Assembly (NCBI GenBank): GCA_013299045.1
Contig: JAAFJX010000029.1
Coordinates: forward strand, 1 to 47,922
Direction of reading: 5' to 3'
Length of the DNA: 47,922 nt
Source: Cytophagales bacterium
GTDB lineage: Bacteria > Bacteroidota > Bacteroidia > Cytophagales > Bernardetiaceae
Shown here: piece after piece, positions 25,581-33,152 of the stretch
How the letters are laid out: every line of letters begins with the position of its first letter
How positions within the stretch are numbered: position 1 is the stretch's first letter
Position numbers and translations under genes: made by a program
Notes under the pieces: model-generated
Databases searched by the model: none
Told to the model about the DNA's origin: nothing
Seen by the model: the letters and a program-made list of their open reading frames with translations, nothing else

Positions 25581-26777
25581 TTACGGCACCATGCGCTCCA
25601 ACATAGCTTCAATGATATCTTCGGCCACTGCTTGTTTGGACTTGAGCGGAAAAGCATTGCTGCCTTTTGCATCAATAATGGCTATTTTGTTGGTATCATG
25701 ACCGAAACCAGCACCAGCATCTTGCAAAGAGTTCAGCACAATCATGTCAAATTTTTTGTTCGTGAGCTTTTTCTGAGCATTGGCCGCCTCATCGTTGGTT
25801 TCTAGCGCGAATCCCACGTGGAATTTCCCGTTTGTCTTTTTCTTGCCAAGTTCTGCTGCTATGTCGTAGGTCTTGACCATGTTGAGTGCGAAGGTACTGC
25901 CGTCTTTTTTAATTTTCTTATCGGCTACATCGCTAGGGCGGTAGTCTGCCACTGCAGCCGCCAGAATGACAACATTGGCCTCTTCATAGTGCTTCATAGC
26001 GGCTTCATACATATCCAGAGCCGATACTGTTCTGAGTATTTTTACATCTTTACGCGCCTTTTGGTTTACCACGCCCGAAAGCATGATAACCTCCGCACCT
26101 TTGATAGCCAATAGGTTAGCAATAGCGTAACCCATTTTGCCGCTGGAGTGGTTCGTGATGTAACGCACAGGGTCTAGCGCCTCTTGCGTAGGCCCAGCCG
26201 TTATGAGAATTTTTTTGCCTACTAAACGATTGTCTTTCAAAAGAATAGGTAAAGTTGCTTCCAGAATGTGCTCTGGCTCTGCCATGCGCCCCTGCCCAAC
26301 AAGCCCGCTGGCCAGTTCGCCCTCCTCTGCATCTACCAGATACACGCCAAACTCTTGCAAACGTTTTAAGTTATGCTTTACCGAAGGGTGTTGGTACATA
26401 TCCAAGTCCATAGCCGGTGCGATAGCAACAGGGCATCGCGCGGATAAGTATGTGGCTAAAAGTAAGTTATCGCAAAGCCCATTCGCCATTTTAGCAAGTG
26501 TGTTGGCTGTGGTAGGCGCAACAAGGAGTAGGTCTGCCCAAAGGCCCAAGTCCACATGGTTATTCCATTCTCCTGTTTTATCTTTTGCAAAATCGGTCAG
26601 AACAGGCCTTTTGGAGAGGGTAGAGAGGGTGAGTGGAGTTATAAATTGGTGGGCCTCTTCGGTCATAATGACTTGAACTTCCGCACCTGCCTTCACGAGT
26701 AGGCGCACGAGTGCAGCAGACTTATAGGCCGCAATGCCTGCCGTTACGCCCAGAATGATTTTTTTACCTTTGAGCAT
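25581..26777 (-). CDS. coaBC: Bifunctional phosphopantothenoylcysteine decarboxylase / phosphopantothenate-cysteine ligase
   Basis: The 398-residue enzyme catalyses two steps of coenzyme A synthesis: CoaB joins cysteine to 4'-phosphopantothenate using CTP, and CoaC decarboxylates the product with FMN. The N-terminal flavoprotein domain (~1-180) shows KIILGVTAGIAAYKSAALVR, the active-site His in WNNHVDLGLWADLL, and the substrate motif APAMDLDMYQHP. The flexible flap that carries the redox Cys in E. coli (ACGxxGxGRM) reads ASGLVGQGRMAEP, with Ser in its place; I believe this is common in Bacteroidota. The CoaB domain (~185-398) shows AGPTQEALDPVRYITNHSSGKMGYA, split here by ALD, and AAAVADYRP plus KIKKDG, the CTP and catalytic lysine region. 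The ATG at 26777 gives the standard start. It is monocistronic. Confidence 0.93.
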   Translation of the reverse strand: MLKGKKIILGVTAGIAAYKSAALVRLLVKAGAEVQVIMTEEAHQFITPLTLSTLSKRPVLTDFAKDKTGEWNNHVDLGLWADLLLVAPTTANTLAKMANGLCDNLLLATYLSARCPVAIAPAMDLDMYQHPSVKHNLKRLQEFGVYLVDAEEGELASGLVGQGRMAEPEHILEATLPILLKDNRLVGKKILITAGPTQEALDPVRYITNHSSGKMGYAIANLLAIKGAEVIMLSGVVNQKARKDVKILRTVSALDMYEAAMKHYEEANVVILAAAVADYRPSDVADKKIKKDGSTFALNMVKTYDIAAELGKKKTNGKFHVGFALETNDEAANAQKKLTNKKFDMIVLNSLQDAGAGFGHDTNKIAIIDAKGSNAFPLKSKQAVAEDIIEAMLERMVP

Positions 26778-26925
26778 TTTAAAAAACGCCGTTTAAAATT
26801 ATTGAGAGTTCTATTGATAAGATTTGACGTGCCAAAGTACACAATTTTTGTTTTAAGGCATGAGTCTTTATGCCAAAAAATAGAACTTACGACCCAAAAA
26901 CTTTGGCCATCTGTTTGTTACTCCA

Positions 26926-26972
26926 ATAAAAAATGCTCATTTGGAGAATATACTTCTCTGCAAACGAGCATT
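26926..26972 (-). terminator. Intrinsic terminator of htpG
   Basis: On the minus strand the arms AATGCTCGTTTG and CAAATGAGCATT (26961-26972 and 26932-26943) pair with one G-A mismatch and are followed by TTTTTTATT. It lies 30 bp after the htpG stop. Confidence 0.85.
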
Positions 26973-27001
26973 CTTTAAGGCGACTACTTAATTGTGTTGT
27001 T

Positions 27002-28831
27002 TTACTTTTGAACCAGCTCTAGGCTGCGATTAATAAAATCAGAGAGTGCTGGGCCTTTGAGCAAATTTTGCGAGAGCATGGCCAAATCTAAGCCTTGACG
27101 CGCCAGACGCTTTTTATGGTCAGTATCGTCTTGGCTGAGTATTTTCTGCACGAGGGCATGATTGGCATTGACAACCACTTTGTAGTTATCGCGCAGCATA
27201 TTAGAGTCCCAGCCATTCATAGACGAAATTTCTTTCATACGGCGGTTAAACTCTGGTATAGTGAGCGTTACAGGAAACTCATCGGCGGGCAACGAGGCTA
27301 TCTGCACTTCCATTTCAGTATCCGCAACTACTTCCGTAAAAAGCTCCTTGAGCGCATTTTGTTCATTTTCTGATAGCACAGATGCCACTTCTTCCTCTTT
27401 GGGCACAAGCTCGTAAACGGTATCCGCATCTACGCGCTTGATGCGGAACTTTTCTAATTTGCTTTCTAGGTGCTGAATAAAGTGCCCAGTTAGCGGTGTG
27501 TCTAGCACAATCACATCATAACTGTATTTTTTTGCCGACTCAATGAAAGTATGTTGCTTGAGCGTGTCGTTGGTGTAGAGCGCTATTTTGCTACCATGCT
27601 TGTCTGTTTGGTTGATTGCGATACGTTCTTGATACTCCTCTGGCGTAAAAAACTGGTTATCAATATTTTTTAGTAGATAAAAGGCTTTGGCTTTTTCAGA
27701 AAATTTATCGTCCGTAACCATGCCATATTGAACAAAAAGATTCAGGCTAGGCCATTTTTCTTCAAAAGATTTGCGGTCGTTTTTAAAGATTTCGTGGAGC
27801 TTATCTGCTACCTTTCGGCTAATATAGCTGTTAATCTTCTTGACATTCCCATCTGCTTGTAGGTAGCTTCGCGAAACATTCAACGGAATATCAGGAGAGT
27901 CAATGATGCCGTGCAGGAGCATCAAAAATTCTGGCACTACGTCCTTAACTTCGTCAGTAATAAAGACTTGGCGACTGTAAAGGTGTATTTTTTCTTTAGA
28001 TACAACAAACTCTTTTTTGAGCTTGGGAAAATACAAGATACCAGTCAGATTAAAGGGGTAGTCCACATTTAAGTGAATCCAGAACAGAGGTTCGTCTATG
28101 GCCTGCGGATACAATTCTTTATAAAATGCCTTGTAGTCTTCATCGGTGAGGTCTGAAGGGGTTTTGGTCCAGAGCGGTGTCGGATTATTGAGCACTTCGC
28201 CTTCAAAAGCAACAGGAAAAGGTAAAAATTTGCAGTATTTGAGCAATATACCCTTGAGGCGCTGTTTTTCCAAAAACTCTAAGGAATCTTCGGCCAAATG
28301 CAGAACAATATCTGTTCCAATGTTTTCTTTTTCAGTAGTTTGCAGCTCATAAGTGGTGCTTCCATCACAAGACCAATGGCAGGCTTCTTGGGCTGTGGCA
28401 GTATAGGAGCGCGTAAAAATTTCCACTTTGGCCGACACCATAAAAGCCGAATAAAAACCTAAGCCAAAATGTCCTATAATTTGTTTGGAGGCCTCTGTGT
28501 TCTGATACTTTTCAATAAACTCCGACGCACCCGAAAAAGCCACCTGGTTGATATATTTTTTGATTTCCTCTGCTGTCATACCAACGCCACCGTCCGAAAC
28601 AGTGATGGTCTTTGCATCTGCATTCACGCTTATATTGAGCTTGAGGTTCTCTAAATTACCATCATAGTTTCCTAAGCTGGCCAAATGACGTAATTTTTGA
28701 GAAGCGTCAATGCCATTCGCTACCAACTCACGCAAAAAGATTTCGTGGTCGGCGTACAAGAATTTTTTGATAATTGGGAAAATGTTTTCGGTGTGTACCG
28801 ATAGCTTGCCCTTTGTTTCTGTTGCTTCCAT
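27002..28831 (-). CDS. htpG: Molecular chaperone HtpG (bacterial Hsp90)
   Basis: HtpG is the ATP-dependent Hsp90 dimer of the bacterial cytoplasm. The 609 residues show the GHKL ATPase domain (1-~215) with FLRELVANGIDASQKLRH, ITVSDGGVGMT, IGHFGLGFYSAFMV and GTDIVLHL. The middle domain has IHLYSRQVFITD and DSPDIPLNVSRSYLQ with its conserved Arg for ATP hydrolysis, and a C-terminal dimerisation region follows. The helix motif reads ANGIDA where E. coli has SNASDA, a tolerated change. It lacks the long charged linker of eukaryotic Hsp90, as expected. It is monocistronic with its own terminator. No CIRCE-like inverted repeat is visible upstream. Confidence 0.96.
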   Translation of the reverse strand: MEATETKGKLSVHTENIFPIIKKFLYADHEIFLRELVANGIDASQKLRHLASLGNYDGNLENLKLNISVNADAKTITVSDGGVGMTAEEIKKYINQVAFSGASEFIEKYQNTEASKQIIGHFGLGFYSAFMVSAKVEIFTRSYTATAQEACHWSCDGSTTYELQTTEKENIGTDIVLHLAEDSLEFLEKQRLKGILLKYCKFLPFPVAFEGEVLNNPTPLWTKTPSDLTDEDYKAFYKELYPQAIDEPLFWIHLNVDYPFNLTGILYFPKLKKEFVVSKEKIHLYSRQVFITDEVKDVVPEFLMLLHGIIDSPDIPLNVSRSYLQADGNVKKINSYISRKVADKLHEIFKNDRKSFEEKWPSLNLFVQYGMVTDDKFSEKAKAFYLLKNIDNQFFTPEEYQERIAINQTDKHGSKIALYTNDTLKQHTFIESAKKYSYDVIVLDTPLTGHFIQHLESKLEKFRIKRVDADTVYELVPKEEEVASVLSENEQNALKELFTEVVADTEMEVQIASLPADEFPVTLTIPEFNRRMKEISSMNGWDSNMLRDNYKVVVNANHALVQKILSQDDTDHKKRLARQGLDLAMLSQNLLKGPALSDFINRSLELVQK

Positions 28832-28917
28832 GATTAAAGGTGGGTTTTACAGTTCTACAGTTCAAAGCGTAGCAAGTTCCGTTCCTAAGTGTTTTTATGC
28901 CAAAATGGCTTATTTTA

Positions 28918-29475
28918 TTACAGTCCGCGTATTTTTTTGCACAAAGTTATCCAAATTTTGGCAATGTTCAGCGCGTCGTCAAGGCCACGATGGTGCGTAC
29001 CGTCATGTGTAAGTCCTAAATGAGCCAATACTTGCAGCATACCTCGTTCACGCTCTCCTAAAAGCAAGGCCGCTGCCGATTTGATATTCAAATGTGTTTT
29101 TCCGAAAGGGTAAGGAACATTATACTCTGCACAACTTTTTTTGAGCATACTCCGGTCGTAGTCGCCCCAGCTAGCCCATGTGCTTTGTCTGGGGTTATAT
29201 TTGGTTTGAATTTGGTCTATGGCTTTGCCAAAGCTCATGCCTTCTTTTTCAAGTAAATCGTTTGTGAGAGTTGTTAGCTCGGTGCAGAATGGACTTACGG
29301 TACTCCTTATAGGCTTTATCAGAAAAGTATCAGCTTTCTGAACCATAAGATTAGTCGTACTTATCTCACAAATGCCAATTTCTATAATATCAGATTCTTG
29401 GCCTGGTGGCGGGCTTTTTTCCCAACAAGTGGCCTCAAGGTCAATAACAATTAATTTTTCGGAAGTTTTACGCAT
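28918..29475 (-). CDS. DEDDh 3'-5' exonuclease (KapD/ERI1-like)
   Basis: The 185-residue nuclease has all DEDDh motifs: ExoI IVIDLEATCWE (Asp and Glu), ExoII around ASWGDYDRSMLKK and ExoIII HHRGLDDALNIAK (His and Asp). The spacing and the sequence LEATCWE are those of the KapD/ERI1-like branch, which includes RNA exonucleases trimming structured RNA 3' ends. In bacteria the substrate is unknown, but short RNA or DNA is likely. The frame can be extended to a TTG at 29496; the ATG at 29475 (MRKTSEKL) fits the family start. It is divergent from the cold-shock gene, with 250 bp between them. Confidence 0.85.
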   Translation of the reverse strand: MRKTSEKLIVIDLEATCWEKSPPPGQESDIIEIGICEISTTNLMVQKADTFLIKPIRSTVSPFCTELTTLTNDLLEKEGMSFGKAIDQIQTKYNPRQSTWASWGDYDRSMLKKSCAEYNVPYPFGKTHLNIKSAAALLLGERERGMLQVLAHLGLTHDGTHHRGLDDALNIAKIWITLCKKIRGL

Positions 29476-29618
29476 AAGTTTTAATTGATAAGCCAATAAT
29501 AGAAAGAGGTGTATCAGGGGTTCAACGAACTATTTAGCGCATTGGTTGTAAGCCATGCAAACCCGCTTGCTTTTTGGTGATATTTTTACGCACAGTTATT
29601 ATTTTAGCCAAAGTGCTA

Positions 29619-29650
29619 TTTTTTTTGGTTTTTTTTTGGTTTTTTTTTGG
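29619..29650. repeat. Phased T-tracts (T8GG, T9GG, T9GG)
   Basis: Three T-runs of 8, 9 and 9 bases, each followed by GG, recur every 10-11 bp, in phase with the DNA helix. Such phasing normally produces intrinsic curvature. The last TTTG of the array serves as the -33 element of the cold-shock promoter. Confidence 0.8.
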
Positions 29651-29677
29651 AAAGCGGCTTTCTACTTCTTAAATTTG
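29646..29677 (+). promoter_or_regulatory. Promoter of the cold-shock gene
   Basis: TTTG (29646-29649), 20 bp, TAAATTTG (29670-29677). The start near 29684 gives a ~40-nt, T-rich leader. Curved DNA lies immediately upstream. Confidence 0.65.
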
Positions 29678-29723
29678 CGTGTTTAGTTTTCTTTCATTCT
29701 TCATTTCTAGTATTTCAGTTTCA

Positions 29724-29915
29724 ATGTACAAAGGTAAAGTTAAGTTTTTCAATTCAACAAAAGGTTACGGCTTCATTCGTATGGATGGCTCAAACCAAGA
29801 AATTTTTGTTCACATTTCTGGTCTTATTGACCCAGTGAGCCAAGATGACGAGGTAGTATTTGATGTAGTAGAAGGTAAAAAAGGCGCAAACGCCGTGAAC
29901 GTAAAATTAGCGTAA
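29724..29915 (+). CDS. Cold-shock domain protein (CspA family)
   Basis: The 63-residue single OB-fold protein binds single-stranded RNA or DNA and acts as an RNA chaperone. RNP1 is seen as KGYGFIRM and RNP2 as IFVHISGL, after the standard start YKGKVKFFNSTKGYGF. A longer frame begins at ATG 29679 but adds a hydrophobic, non-homologous stretch, so I use the ATG at 29724. The length is slightly below the usual 65-70 residues and the C-terminus ends normally (GKKGANAVNVKLA). A strong promoter and phased T-tracts upstream suggest high expression. Confidence 0.93.
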   Translation: MYKGKVKFFNSTKGYGFIRMDGSNQEIFVHISGLIDPVSQDDEVVFDVVEGKKGANAVNVKLA

Positions 29916-30331
29916 CTCTCGCTTCTTTTTGATTCCCCTTTCTAATTTGTTATGGTAGCAGGGCATTTTTAAATGTCTTTTCAATGACTAAAAATTGAGC
30001 AACCATTTTGCATTGTTTTTAATAATGAATGTTTCTGAAAGGTAAATTTCTTTGTTTTTGAATCAAAAAAGCATTAAATTTATTGTCAAGATATAAGTAT
30101 CTTTCTTTCTACTAAAAAGACTTTGGCGGCGCACTTGTGTTTTCTGTCAGAGTCTTTCAGTTTTTGTAGGCTATGTACCATCTCGTAGAGTCCGACCTAC
30201 ACAGCCCCAAATTATAAGCATTATGTTGGTTCTCAGAGGAAAAAAATACCGGAAAATCTCATAGTGGTATCAGGAATAAATAGTTTTTTGTACATTTGCT
30301 CAAATCATTCTCACCTATTGATTACAAAACT
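29916..30331. other. 416-bp intergenic region with two hairpins
   Basis: No gene is seen. AAAGACT (30116-30122) and AGTCTTT (30151-30157) form one possible hairpin. TGTAGG and CCTACA (30165-30200) form another, enclosing a short G+C-richer loop. Neither is followed by a T-run. They could belong to a small RNA or to the leader of the next gene, but I recognise no known riboswitch. Confidence 0.3.
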
Positions 30332-30814
30332 ATGAAGACAATAATAGCAAGCATACTTTTTTGGGGGCTTACGGCTATAGTTGCCCCTGCATTGGCTCAA
30401 AATAATTTCATTGTGCATCATGCAGACGGCGAAGAGAACCTCATGGGCATAGCGCGTATGTATGGTATCAGTACACTCTGCCTCAAGCAATGTAATAAAT
30501 TAGCGCCTAATACTTACGATTACACCGTTCCTGATGCGGGCTCCAAGTGGGCGGTCAGTACTGTTGCCAAATGGGAGCAAGTAACAGAAATGATAGATTA
30601 CCGCGCTGAGACACAGAACAATCTCATCAATGCTGTTCATCATGCTGCCACAACAGAAGACGATTCCTTTTATCGTATTTATTCGCGATATGGTGCTACT
30701 GCCGCTGATTTTATGCAATGGAACGGCATAGACAATATCTATCTTACGCCCGAAGTAGGTATGAATTATGTGGTGGGTGGTCAGAGGATATGCCCTTGTA
30801 TGACACGTAATTAA
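30332..30814 (+). CDS. Small secreted protein with two degenerate LysM-like modules
   Basis: The 160-residue exported protein has a signal peptide (MKTIIASILFWGLTAIVAPALAQ). Two LysM-like units can be discerned. The first is FIVHHADGEENLMGIARMYGI, followed by LKQCNKL. The second is AVHHAATTEDDSFYRIYSRYG, followed by FMQWNGIDN and LTPEVGMNYVV, which resembles the units in the large transglycosylase at 11901-16697. Four Cys (two in the first unit, two in the C-terminal CPC) may form disulphides. LysM binding to peptidoglycan GlcNAc is the family role; with no catalytic domain, this is likely a wall-binding accessory protein. The frame begins at TTG 30296, but ATG 30332 directly precedes the signal peptide. 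Confidence 0.6.
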   Translation: MKTIIASILFWGLTAIVAPALAQNNFIVHHADGEENLMGIARMYGISTLCLKQCNKLAPNTYDYTVPDAGSKWAVSTVAKWEQVTEMIDYRAETQNNLINAVHHAATTEDDSFYRIYSRYGATAADFMQWNGIDNIYLTPEVGMNYVVGGQRICPCMTRN

Positions 30815-31118
30815 AAGGTCTTTATGCTTGTTGTCAGCGTATGAAATGGCAAATCGTCCGCAATGAAATGTGTCCTGTGTACTGAAGGTTTGGATTCAAC
30901 AAAGCTCCAGCAGACCATTTTTAATCTAGTTTTATTAGCTTTTAGCTACTGAATAAACCCACAGAGAGCTAGGGCTGTTGGCTCTGCCCTACGCCTTACT
31001 GCTCCATAGCATGGTAACTTTCTATGAAAACTCGCACGGGCTTATCCACAAAAATTTCTTTTTGAGCTTTTTGCTTTGTTTTTCGGGCGTGTTTTTTTAA
31101 ATGGTATGGACTTTTAAT

Positions 31119-31126
31119 TATTTTTG
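31119..31126 (+). promoter_or_regulatory. Putative -7 element (TATTTTTG) of the proline dehydrogenase gene
   Basis: TATTTTTG matches TAnnTTTG and would give a leader of about 45 nt. No convincing -33 is present upstream, only T-rich sequence. Confidence 0.4.
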
Positions 31127-31178
31127 CGCCCAGTTTATTTTCTTTCCGAAGCACGGAAAATTCTTTAGCCACTAGCTC

Positions 31179-32381
31179 ATGCAAAACACCGAACCTCAGC
31201 CCTTTGACCTGTCTTTTGACGACTTAGCCATCACCTTCTCGTCGCGCAGCAATGCCGATTTAAATAAAATGTACGTGCTTTTTGCCACTATGAACAACAA
31301 TAGTTTGGTGGAAGTAGGCACCTCCTTTCTGAAAATGGCCTTCAAAATACATCTACCGGTCAAAACAGTGGTCAAGAAAACAGTATTTGAGCATTTCTGT
31401 GGTGGCGAAAACGTACAAGATTGTGAGCAAACCATCAAAAAACTTGCCCAGTTCAACGTAGGTACTATCCTGGATTATTCCGTAGAGGGCGAAAAGAGCG
31501 AAACTGGCTTTGAGGCCACTGAGCAAGAAATTTTGCGCACCATAGCCCGCGCCAAAGGCTCAAAAGACATTCCTTTTTGCGTTTTTAAGGTTACTGGTAT
31601 AGGCAGTTTCGATTTGCTAGAGGCTGTTACTGCCCAAAGGCCACTCAGTTCTAGTGAGCAAGCAGCCTGGGAGCGCGTTCAGAAGCGTGCTGACAACATC
31701 TGTAAAGCGGCTTTTGAGGCCAAGGTGCGCGTCTTTATTGATGCAGAAGAAACCTGGATTCAGGCCGCCATAGACCAAATAGCTGACGATACCATGCGTC
31801 GCTATAACCAAAACGGCTGCATCGTTTACAATACCTACCAGATGTACTGCCGCAACTCGCTGAGCAAATTCGAGGCAGCCATAGCCGATGCCAAAGCGCA
31901 AGGCTACATCTTGGGGGCTAAGCTCGTGCGGGGAGCGTACATGGAGCGGGAACGAGCGCGAGCACTTGGGCTAGGTTACGCAGACCCGATTCAGCCTAAC
32001 AAAGCTGCCTCTGATGCTGATTTTGATGCTGCTGTGCGGCTTTCGGTAGAGAATATGACGCAAGTGGCTATTTGTGCAGGCACACACAACGAGGCTAGTT
32101 CCTTGCTTTTAGCTCGCCTAATGCACGAACGCGGGATAGCGCGAAACCACCCGCACATCTTTTTTGCTCAATTATTTGGTATGAGCGATAATATTTCATT
32201 CTGCTTGGCCAAAAAAGGCTATAATGTAGCAAAATATGTGCCTTATGGCCCAGTTAAAGCTGTTATGCCTTATTTGTTTCGGCGCGCTGCCGAAAATACA
32301 GCCATGGCAGGCCAAAGCAGTCGTGAGTTTGCGCTCATTCAGCGCGAAATGAAGCGCCGCGCTGAAGCCAAAAAGAAATAA
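31179..32381 (+). CDS. Proline dehydrogenase (FAD-dependent, monofunctional)
   Basis: The enzyme oxidises L-proline to pyrroline-5-carboxylate with FAD, passing electrons to quinone at the inner membrane; P5C dehydrogenase (10198-11829) completes the route to glutamate. The 400-residue length and signatures match the stand-alone, eukaryote-like ProDH: FNVGTILDYSVEG, PFCVFKVTGIGSFDLLE, VFIDAEETWIQAAID, GAKLVRGAYMERER (active-site Lys/Arg), GTHNEASS and the terminal KYVPYGPVKAVMPYLFRRAAENT with the paired Arg that bind the proline carboxylate. No PutA-type DNA-binding domain is present, so autoregulation as in E. coli is not expected. gldC follows after 82 bp with its own promoter. Confidence 0.94.
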   Translation: MQNTEPQPFDLSFDDLAITFSSRSNADLNKMYVLFATMNNNSLVEVGTSFLKMAFKIHLPVKTVVKKTVFEHFCGGENVQDCEQTIKKLAQFNVGTILDYSVEGEKSETGFEATEQEILRTIARAKGSKDIPFCVFKVTGIGSFDLLEAVTAQRPLSSSEQAAWERVQKRADNICKAAFEAKVRVFIDAEETWIQAAIDQIADDTMRRYNQNGCIVYNTYQMYCRNSLSKFEAAIADAKAQGYILGAKLVRGAYMERERARALGLGYADPIQPNKAASDADFDAAVRLSVENMTQVAICAGTHNEASSLLLARLMHERGIARNHPHIFFAQLFGMSDNISFCLAKKGYNVAKYVPYGPVKAVMPYLFRRAAENTAMAGQSSREFALIQREMKRRAEAKKK

Positions 32382-32424
32382 AATAGGCTTTTCTTATTTT
32401 CTTTTTCATTAAACTAAAAAGGTG

Positions 32425-32432
32425 TATTTTTG
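32425..32432 (+). promoter_or_regulatory. Putative -7 element (TATTTTTG) of gldC
   Basis: TATTTTTG matches TAnnTTTG. With initiation near 32438, the ATG at 32443 would be nearly leaderless and the ATG at 32464 would have a ~25-nt leader, which favours the latter. Confidence 0.45.
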
Positions 32433-32463
32433 TGCCGCCAAAATGGCACTAGCACCTCCTGAC

Positions 32464-32802
32464 ATGAAACAGCACGACATAAGACTCAGCGTAGAACTCG
32501 ACGAGAAGAACTTACCCGATAAAATTTTCTGGAATGCTACAGACAGCCCCACTGGTCGCTTGGAAGAAGCCAAAGCGTTTGTTTTAGGTATCTGGGACCA
32601 TAAACAACGCGAAACACTCCGTATAGATTTATGGGCGAAGGACATGACCACCGACGATATGAAGCGCTTTTGTATAGACATTCTGGGCGGCCTATCTGAA
32701 ACGGTGCGCACTGCCACCAACGACGAGTTTATGAGTAAATCCATTTATGAGCTTTGTGTCAAACTGGCCTCACATCTGCAAACCTCCAACCGAGGCGAAT
32801 AA
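32464..32802 (+). CDS. gldC: Gliding motility protein GldC
   Basis: The 112-residue cytoplasmic protein is GldC, required for or enhancing gliding in Flavobacterium johnsoniae and linked with the gliding/type IX secretion machinery. Family landmarks are SVELDEKNLPDKIFWNATDS, AFVLGIWDHK, ETLRIDLWAKDMTTDDMKRF, DILGGLSETVRTATND and the length. GldC usually accompanies GldB in flavobacteria; here no gldB is adjacent. Upstream in-frame ATGs (32422, 32443) extend the protein, but the homologous start is MKQHDIRL at 32464. A terminator overlaps the end of the gene. Confidence 0.9.
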   Translation: MKQHDIRLSVELDEKNLPDKIFWNATDSPTGRLEEAKAFVLGIWDHKQRETLRIDLWAKDMTTDDMKRFCIDILGGLSETVRTATNDEFMSKSIYELCVKLASHLQTSNRGE

Positions 32803-32821
32803 ACCTCTTGGTATTTTTTTT
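32789..32821 (+). terminator. Intrinsic terminator of gldC
   Basis: ACCGAGG (32789-32795) pairs with CCTCTTGGT (32804-32812), with one bulged T and one G-T, followed by a T8 run. The stop codon lies in the loop. Confidence 0.6.
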
Positions 32822-33152
32822 GTTTTTATGGCTGTGTTTTCCAAAGAGTATGTTGAAGCCTGTATGAGGTCTTGGTGCTAGAGATGTTTCAAAAGATGTT
32901 GCACATTTTTTATGTGCTGCCTTTCAGTTATTTTATGCACGTTTAGCATGAACCATCAGTAAGCTAGTTTTGCTAATTGGGCAAGAAAGGAATAGGTACA
33001 GTCGCACAAAATGCTTTACCTAAACTTTGTATCTGTTAAAGTTTTTGTGTAATTAGCAGCCCCAACGCGATGCGGATACTGCGCATTATTAGAGTTAATT
33101 TACTGACATAAAATAAGATAATTGTATTTCTTTTGTTTACTCTGCCAGCCTT
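32822..33152. other. 331-bp intergenic region, nothing recognisable
   Basis: I see no open frame, tRNA or convincing hairpin here. TAAACTTTG (near 33021) resembles a -7 box with one extra base and could belong to the amidohydrolase-like gene that follows, with a leader of over 100 nt. Confidence 0.4.

Noticed and set aside
29916-30331. Riboswitch or thermosensor upstream of the LysM-like gene
   Set aside because: Two short hairpins can be drawn, but no known riboswitch core or conserved pattern is recognisable.
30996-31184. 62-codon minus-strand frame opposite the proline dehydrogenase start (Lys-rich product)
   Set aside because: It overlaps the start codon region and the -7 element of the plus-strand gene, has no recognisable domain and no promoter of its own; composition alone does not support it.
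32422-32463. Longer GldC starting at ATG 32422 or 32443
   Set aside because: A -7 promoter element occupies 32425-32432 and the extra residues are not part of the GldC family.
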